64,000 nt of DNA, taken from assembly GCF_000732485.2 (NCBI RefSeq), contig NZ_JAQV02000020.1:1-64000 (forward strand), written 5' to 3'. The number at the start of each line of letters is the position of its first letter. Within the stretch, counting starts at the first letter, position 1. This DNA is from Bacillus sp. SJS. GTDB taxonomy: Bacteria > Bacillota > Bacilli > Bacillales > Bacillaceae. Below, in pieces: positions 59,231 to 64,000 of the stretch. The position numbers were made by a program, and so were the translations under genes. The notes below the pieces were generated by a model. That model was not told the DNA's origin and searched no databases. It worked only from the letters and a program-made list of their open reading frames with translations.

Positions 59231-60064
59231 ATGAAAGAGGTCATTGAGGCTGGATTGAAAGGAACTGCAGCGGTTGTTTTTGATGATTACAATGAACGGT
59301 GCAGGGTCGACGATTATGCAGGGAATTTTTCCTTTTTGTATGAGACGCTTGTTAAAGAATGCAAAAAAAGGTCCGTGAAAAAATTGATCTGGAAGGTAAA
59401 GGCTTCGGACTGCTTTCCGGCACTGGCATTAGGAATGGAAGCGGAAGGTGCAGCGGGTTCATTTTTTAGGGGAGAGCCATGCTGGTTTTTTTCAAAATAT
59501 TTCTCTGAAACCAGGAGAAAAACCGATGAATGGGTAAACGAAGACCGTTTACTTGAGGAGGTTTTCCATAAGACCCCTAATCGGGGCATCCCGCTGCCTC
59601 CCGATGGCTTAAGAGAAGCAGCGCTTACGGATGCAGAGGAGCTCGCTTCTTTTTATGGAGGAATTTTCGATGTTTATCCTGTCCCTATTACGGAACCGGA
59701 TTATATAAAGAAGTCAATGAGTTCGTCTGCTTATTTTATGGTCGTGGAGGATGCGGGGAAAATCGTGAGTGCGGCTTCCGCTGAAATTGACGCGAACCAC
59801 TTGAATGCGGAAATAACCGATTGCGGGACGCTGCCTGCCTTTCGTAAACAGGGGCATCTTCAGCATTTGATATATGCGCTTGAGGAAAGGCTTGTTAAAA
59901 ACGGCATTTATTCTGCTTATTCATTATCCCGCGCAAGATCCTTTGGAATGAACCGGTCCTTGCATCAATGCGGCTACACATATGGAGGACGGCTTGCGAA
60001 TAATTGCTACATTTATTCTTCTATTGAAAATATGAATATATGGTGGAAGGACCTTTCAAGGTAA
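59231..60064 (+). CDS. yodP: Beta-lysine N-acetyltransferase YodP (AblB)
   Basis: A 277-residue GNAT-fold enzyme that acetylates the epsilon amino group of beta-lysine. The acetyl-CoA site is ITDCGTLPAFRKQGHLQHLIYALEERL; the C-terminal SLSRARSFGMNRSLHQCGYTYGGRLANNCYI is characteristic of AblB proteins. It precedes kamA, whose product it uses. GGGGG lies before the ATG. Between it and the GabT-like gene is a 178-base gap with a weak hairpin. Confidence 0.9.
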   Translation: MKEVIEAGLKGTAAVVFDDYNERCRVDDYAGNFSFLYETLVKECKKRSVKKLIWKVKASDCFPALALGMEAEGAAGSFFRGEPCWFFSKYFSETRRKTDEWVNEDRLLEEVFHKTPNRGIPLPPDGLREAALTDAEELASFYGGIFDVYPVPITEPDYIKKSMSSSAYFMVVEDAGKIVSAASAEIDANHLNAEITDCGTLPAFRKQGHLQHLIYALEERLVKNGIYSAYSLSRARSFGMNRSLHQCGYTYGGRLANNCYIYSSIENMNIWWKDLSR

Positions 60065-60138
60065 AGCGAAGCATCTGGTAGGCAACTTTGTGTATGTATC
60101 TGCATCTATTGTAGGTAAAAGCAAGAGGGGGGAAATCA

Positions 60139-61551
60139 ATGGCTCAGCAGCTCTATGCACCAAACAGGCACTGGAAGGATATCAGTCTATGGAAGGACGT
60201 CCCGGAAGAAAAGTGGAACGATTGGCTATGGCAGCTCACCCATACAATCCGAACGGCAGATGATTTAAAGCAGGTCATAAACCTGACTCCTGAAGAAGAG
60301 GAAGGGGTTCGGATATCAGCGAAAACGATCCCTTTAAATATTACGCCCTACTATGCCTGGCTCATGCATCAAGATAATCCTAAATGCCCGATCCGGATGC
60401 AATCCGTACCAATCGGAAGCGAGCTGAATAAAACGAAATATGATTTAGAAGATCCGCTTCATGAAGATGAAGATTCACCTGTGCCGGGTCTTACGCACCG
60501 GTATCCCGACCGTGTATTATTTCTTGTCACGAATCAATGCTCCATGTATTGCAGGTATTGTACAAGAAGGAGATTTTCCGGACAGATCGGAATGGGTGTT
60601 CCGAAGAAGCAGCTGGATGACGCGATTGCTTATATCGCCTCTGCCCCGGAAGTAAGAGATGTGCTGATTTCCGGAGGAGATGGGCTTTTAATCAACGATA
60701 GTATTCTGGAATACATTTTGAAGAATTTACGGGCAATACCCCATGTTGAAATCATTCGGATCGGAACGAGAGCCCCGGTTGTTTTTCCTCAGCGGATTAC
60801 AGAAAATCTATGCAATATACTAAAAAAATATCATCCGGTTTGGCTGAATACGCATTTTAATACAAGCATTGAAATCACGGAGGAGTCCAAAAAGGCGTGC
60901 GAAATGCTCGTAGATGCAGGTGTGCCTGTCGGCAATCAGGCAGTCATCCTGGCAGGAATCAATGACAGCGTTCCGATTATGAAAAAACTTATGCACGACC
61001 TCGTGATGATTCGCGTGAGGCCGTATTATATTTATCAGTGCGACCTTTCAGAAGGGATTGGACATTTCAGAGCTCCAGTATCAAAGGGACTGGAAATTAT
61101 CGAAGGATTAAGAGGACATACGAGCGGATATGCGGTCCCAAGCTTCGTTGTCGATGCACCTGGCGGAGGCGGAAAGATTACCCTGCAGCCAAATTACCTC
61201 ATTTCTCAAAGCCCCGCTAAAACAGTGCTTCGCAATTTCGAAGGAGTGATCACGTCTTATCCTGAACCTGAGAATTATGTACCTGGAACGGCAGACGAAT
61301 ACTTCGAATCCATATATGGAAACATGGATTCGAAAAAATCGAAAGCAGGTATTGCGGGCATCCATGAGGAGGCTCATCTCACGCTTACACCTGTCGATTT
61401 AGCGAGGCTGAAAAGAAGAAACCAATACAGCAGCAATCCGGCACACCAATCCCTGAAGGATAAACGTGAAAAAAGAGATGAACTGAAGGAGAAAAAATAC
61501 CAGGCACAGCAGCATAAAGGCAAAGCACAGGGTGAGCAAGATGACGTGTGA
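60139..61551 (+). CDS. kamA: Lysine 2,3-aminomutase
   Basis: A 470-residue radical SAM enzyme that converts L-lysine to beta-lysine with PLP. The cluster motif is Cys134, Cys138 and Cys141 in NQCSMYCRYCTRRRF; the PLP lysine is in VDAPGGGGKITL. LISGGDGLLIND and RIGTRAPVVFPQRIT are further signatures. The C terminus is a Lys/Gln-rich tail. AGGGGGG precedes the ATG. It overlaps yokU. This is the first chemical step of the pathway although the gene is near the end of the operon. Confidence 0.95.
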   Translation: MAQQLYAPNRHWKDISLWKDVPEEKWNDWLWQLTHTIRTADDLKQVINLTPEEEEGVRISAKTIPLNITPYYAWLMHQDNPKCPIRMQSVPIGSELNKTKYDLEDPLHEDEDSPVPGLTHRYPDRVLFLVTNQCSMYCRYCTRRRFSGQIGMGVPKKQLDDAIAYIASAPEVRDVLISGGDGLLINDSILEYILKNLRAIPHVEIIRIGTRAPVVFPQRITENLCNILKKYHPVWLNTHFNTSIEITEESKKACEMLVDAGVPVGNQAVILAGINDSVPIMKKLMHDLVMIRVRPYYIYQCDLSEGIGHFRAPVSKGLEIIEGLRGHTSGYAVPSFVVDAPGGGGKITLQPNYLISQSPAKTVLRNFEGVITSYPEPENYVPGTADEYFESIYGNMDSKKSKAGIAGIHEEAHLTLTPVDLARLKRRNQYSSNPAHQSLKDKREKRDELKEKKYQAQQHKGKAQGEQDDV

Positions 61552-61816
61552 ATGGTGCGGTTCTGACAAAACGAAAACGGCTGAACTTCCTGTTTACTGG
61601 GAATTGCCTGATGGAACGAGATCGATCGAGATTACAGATGCCCCATCGGTTATTTGTTTAGCCTGCCAAATGGTCTATCAGGAAGAGACGGTCGTGAAGG
61701 AAATAGAAAATCAGCTCTTCCTGATCCGGACATCAAATCTTGGGGATACAATTGACTATAAACAGCTAATGGCAGAGCCAAGAATTTTAAAGAAAAACTA
61801 CTTTGACTTCAGTTAG
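61541..61816 (+). CDS. yokU: YokU family zinc-finger protein
   Basis: A 91-residue protein with a zinc-ribbon pattern: CEWCGS at the N terminus and CLACQMVYQEE at about residue 42. The family is linked to kamA in Bacilli (YokU in B. subtilis). The ATG at 61541 is preferred, with AGGGTGA before it, giving the family start MTCEWC; a GTG nine bases earlier is possible. Role unknown. Confidence 0.85.
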   Translation: MTCEWCGSDKTKTAELPVYWELPDGTRSIEITDAPSVICLACQMVYQEETVVKEIENQLFLIRTSNLGDTIDYKQLMAEPRILKKNYFDFS

Positions 61817-61895
61817 CATGAAACCAGAAAGATTGACTCCCTCTCTGAACAGGATATAATAAAATCCAATCAGCCAATTTAGCGGGGGAGAATGT

Positions 61896-62117
61896 ATGAA
61901 GTCTTTTTATCACTACCTGATGAAATTCAGGCATCCTAAACCGAAGGATGAAATCAGCCGCTTTGCAAATCTTGCCTATATGGATCATAGTTTTCCAAAA
62001 TCATCCGATGCTTATCATGAGATTTCCGACTATCTGGAACTCAGCGCAGATTATATGGAGAATATGTCGGTATTTGATGAAGCCTGGGAACTTTATAAAT
62101 CGGAAACAGCGAGATAA
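61896..62117 (+). CDS. yozE: YozE family protein (UPF0346)
   Basis: A 73-residue helical protein nearly matching B. subtilis YozE: MKSFYHYLMKFRHPKPKDEI, YMDHSFPKSSDAYHEISDYLEL and SVFDEAWELYK. The family folds as a small helical bundle of unknown function. GGGGGAG precedes the ATG. It is a short unit ending at a strong terminator. Confidence 0.92.
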   Translation: MKSFYHYLMKFRHPKPKDEISRFANLAYMDHSFPKSSDAYHEISDYLELSADYMENMSVFDEAWELYKSETAR

Positions 62118-62126
62118 TCCGTCGTG

Positions 62127-62151
62127 AGACCGCAAATTTGCGGTCTTTTTT
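62127..62151 (+). terminator. Terminator after yozE
   Basis: AGACCGCAAATTTGCGGTCT (62127-62146) is a perfect palindrome, followed by five more T residues. Confidence 0.85.
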
Positions 62152-62153
62152 CG

Positions 62154-62182
62154 TTTACAATAAAAGGAACAAAACTTATAAT
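62154..62182 (+). promoter_or_regulatory. Sigma-A promoter of the ABC exporter operon
   Basis: TTTACA (62154-62159), 17 bases and TATAAT (62177-62182). Confidence 0.75.
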
Positions 62183-62197
62183 TTGTAAGCGTTAACA
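62183..62197. promoter_or_regulatory. CcpA cre site over the start of the ABC exporter transcript
   Basis: TTGTAAGCGTTAACA matches the cre consensus WTGNAANCGNWWNCA at every fixed position. It begins directly after the -10 hexamer and covers the expected transcription start, the classical position for CcpA repression by glucose. Confidence 0.75.
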
Positions 62198-62220
62198 GAA
62201 AGTGTGTTCGGGGGGATTAG

Positions 62221-63216
62221 ATGATTCACGTAACAAATTTAGAAAAAGAATATTTACTAGTAAAAAGGGATCCTGGCTTAAGAGGTGCTTTTAAATCACT
62301 TTTTAACCGTAAGTACGAGAAAAAGACAGCGGTTAAGGGTGTCAGCTTTCATATACAAAGAGGAGAAATGGTGGGGTATATCGGCTCGAACGGTGCCGGG
62401 AAATCTACAACCATTAAAATGCTCACGGGAATCCTGACTCCATCCTTTGGAGAGGTAAAGGTCAATGGAATCATTCCATATAAACAGCGGAAAGAAAATG
62501 CAAAGCAGATTGGAGCTGTATTTGGTCAGCGAACACAGCTTTTTTGGGATATTCCGGTCCGTGAATCATTCGATCTGCTAAAAGAGATTTATGAGGTGCC
62601 GGAAGAGCAATTCAATGAAACGATGGAGCTTTTTACAGATGTTCTGCAGCTGGATGCCCTGCTTGGAATTCCCGTAAGGCAGCTTTCTCTTGGGCAAAAA
62701 ATGCGCTGTGAACTGGCTGCGGCCTTCATCCACCGTCCTGAGGTTGTGTATCTGGATGAGCCGACAATCGGATTGGATGTAGCGGTCAAAGTGAAAATCC
62801 GGAAATTCATTCGGGATATGAATGAAAAGTGGGGGACGACGGTCCTGCTCACGACCCATGATATGCAGGATATTGAGGAGATTTGCAGCCGGATTATCAT
62901 AATCGATCAAGGAACGATTTTGTATGATGGAGGTCTGAACGAAATCAAGGAGCGTTTTTCAGCAAAAAGAGAGGTTCATTTTGAGCTGGATCAAATGCAG
63001 CCGTTTGCACTTCCTGAACCACTTCGCCATCTTGCAGAATGGCGTCTTGAGGAAGGCGAATCAATGAACAAAGCGATCGTATCCTTCTCAAATGACCAAA
63101 TAAAAGGATCGGATGTCATTGCTGAAGTATTAAAAGAAAACAAAATAACCGACTTATCGATTCAGGATCCCAAAATTGAAACCATTATCGAAGAAATTTA
63201 CAACCGGGGGCTTTAA
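62221..63216 (+). CDS. ABC-2 type exporter, ATP-binding subunit
   Basis: A 331-residue ATPase. Walker A is GSNGAGKSTT, the signature LSLGQKMR, Walker B VVYLDEP and the switch His lies in LLTTHDM. The N-terminal LVKRDPGLRGAFKSLFNRKYEKKTAV and the C-terminal extension of about 90 residues are typical of the viologen/daunorubicin-like ABC-2 group that works with DUF990 permeases. GGGGG precedes the ATG. Substrate unknown; catabolite repression suggests a role outside rapid growth on sugar. Confidence 0.92.
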   Translation: MIHVTNLEKEYLLVKRDPGLRGAFKSLFNRKYEKKTAVKGVSFHIQRGEMVGYIGSNGAGKSTTIKMLTGILTPSFGEVKVNGIIPYKQRKENAKQIGAVFGQRTQLFWDIPVRESFDLLKEIYEVPEEQFNETMELFTDVLQLDALLGIPVRQLSLGQKMRCELAAAFIHRPEVVYLDEPTIGLDVAVKVKIRKFIRDMNEKWGTTVLLTTHDMQDIEEICSRIIIIDQGTILYDGGLNEIKERFSAKREVHFELDQMQPFALPEPLRHLAEWRLEEGESMNKAIVSFSNDQIKGSDVIAEVLKENKITDLSIQDPKIETIIEEIYNRGL

Positions 63217-63231
63217 GGAAGGTGAGTAAAA

Positions 63232-64000
63232 ATGAGAAAATACTGGATGTTTGCTAAATCCTCTATGCAAATCAGTGCTGCATACAGCGCCTGGTATTGG
63301 GCGAGCATGGCCACCGTCATCTTAAAGCTGCTGATTATGTTTTATTTCTGGCACGCCGTCTATCAAAATCAATATTCAATTGGACAGCTGACTTTAAAGG
63401 AAATGCTTACATATATCATTGTCGCAATGTTTGTGCAGGGATTTGTTTCAGGAGCAGGAAACGAACTGGCAAGGGAAATTAAGCAGGGGCAAATCGCAGT
63501 CGAATTAATGAGACCGTATCATTATCTTTTTAAAATGATTTTCATGGATTTTGGCCAAAAAGCATCCTTTTTCATTAGGGAAACGATTCCAATGGGGCTT
63601 ATTGCCTTTTTCGTTATTCAAATAAATCCGCCAGGCAGTCCGTTGCAATTGATCTTTTTTCTAGCCAGTGCAGCCCTTGGATTGTGGATTGGAACTTTTT
63701 TTGACATGCTGATCGGAATCCTTGCATTTTGGACGGTGAATATATGGGGGGTACAAGTGTTGAAGGAAGGTGTCATTACTTTTTTTTCGGGAGCGCTGAT
63801 TCCGATCACTCTCTTTCCTGCATGGCTTCAATCGATATCCTTTGCTCTGCCGTTTCAGGCGATGGTTTTTTCACCGGTTGCCATCTATACAGGACAGATT
63901 ACCGGTACGGATATTTATTGGACGATTGCTGTTCAGGCGATCTGGGCTGCAGCACTTTATATTTTGCTTAACGTGCTATGGAACCAGGCCATTAAAAAAG
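63232..64000 (+). CDS. ABC-2 type permease (DUF990-like), 3' end outside window
   Basis: The frame is open from the ATG at 63232 (AAGGAAGGTGAG upstream) to the window end, giving at least 256 residues with about six membrane helices. It begins MRKYWMFAKSSMQISAAYSAWYW; LAREIKQGQIAVELMRPYHYL is the conserved cytoplasmic block of these permeases, and FFSGALIPITLFPAWLQSISFALPFQAM lies near the C terminus. It partners the ATPase upstream; a second permease probably follows outside the window. Confidence 0.9.
   Translation, partial: MRKYWMFAKSSMQISAAYSAWYWASMATVILKLLIMFYFWHAVYQNQYSIGQLTLKEMLTYIIVAMFVQGFVSGAGNELAREIKQGQIAVELMRPYHYLFKMIFMDFGQKASFFIRETIPMGLIAFFVIQINPPGSPLQLIFFLASAALGLWIGTFFDMLIGILAFWTVNIWGVQVLKEGVITFFSGALIPITLFPAWLQSISFALPFQAMVFSPVAIYTGQITGTDIYWTIAVQAIWAAALYILLNVLWNQAIKK

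Overview
The window is a chromosomal segment of a spore-forming Bacillaceae species. Evidence: Gram-positive style Shine-Dalgarno sites with frequent TTG and GTG starts, many hairpin-plus-T terminators, sporulation-linked genes (kamA-yodPQRST operon, YjcZ peptide, collagen-like surface protein), and a gene order that, from memory, closely follows Bacillus subtilis. No rRNA, tRNA or CRISPR array was seen. All homology statements come from recognising sequences by eye; no database was searched.

Layout. (1) 1-598: right end of an IS1182-type insertion sequence abutting yfhP. (2) 0.6-32.3 kb: housekeeping core collinear with the B. subtilis ugtP-metA-bsaA-ypgQ-ypgR-ilvD-brxA-ypiP-ypjP-ypjQ-thyB-dfrA-yplQ-yplP-ypmP-ilvA-ypmQRST-msr segment. 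Local additions are fhs plus an orphan gene, a TerC-family protein, iadA, a SRAP protein, a DegV protein, a DUF4397 protein, an alpha/beta hydrolase and a MarR/MFS drug-efflux pair. (3) 32.3-52.4 kb: an accessory, AT-richer island with long non-coding gaps. It holds a collagen-like protein and a short paralogue of its N-terminal domain, five glycosyltransferase genes, a three-gene UDP-6-deoxy-L-HexNAc route, two more SDR enzymes, two 2-epimerases, a DUF1796 protein, a YjcZ peptide and a 102-bp tandem repeat. It sits where B. subtilis carries its spore-crust genes (cge cluster and spsM), so it is probably the spore-surface glycan locus of this species. (4) 52.4-53.5 kb: solitary bioB with a BirA-type operator. 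(5) 53.7-61.8 kb: lysine-to-GABA catabolic operon yodT-yodS-yodR-yodQ-gabT-like-yodP-kamA-yokU behind a sigma-E-like promoter. (6) 61.9-64 kb: yozE and the start of an ABC-2 exporter operon with a cre site.

Regulation readable from the sequence: a CodY-like box at ilvD, a sigma-54 promoter at iadA facing the activator yplP, an inverted repeat over the mdtRP-like promoter, a BirA operator at bioB, a cre site at the ABC exporter, a sigma-E-like -10 at yodT and three sigma-K-like -10 boxes in the surface-glycan island.

Most notable: the yplP/sigma-54/iadA unit, which suggests a target for an orphan enhancer-binding protein; the surface-glycan island; and the lysine operon with a built-in GABA aminotransferase.
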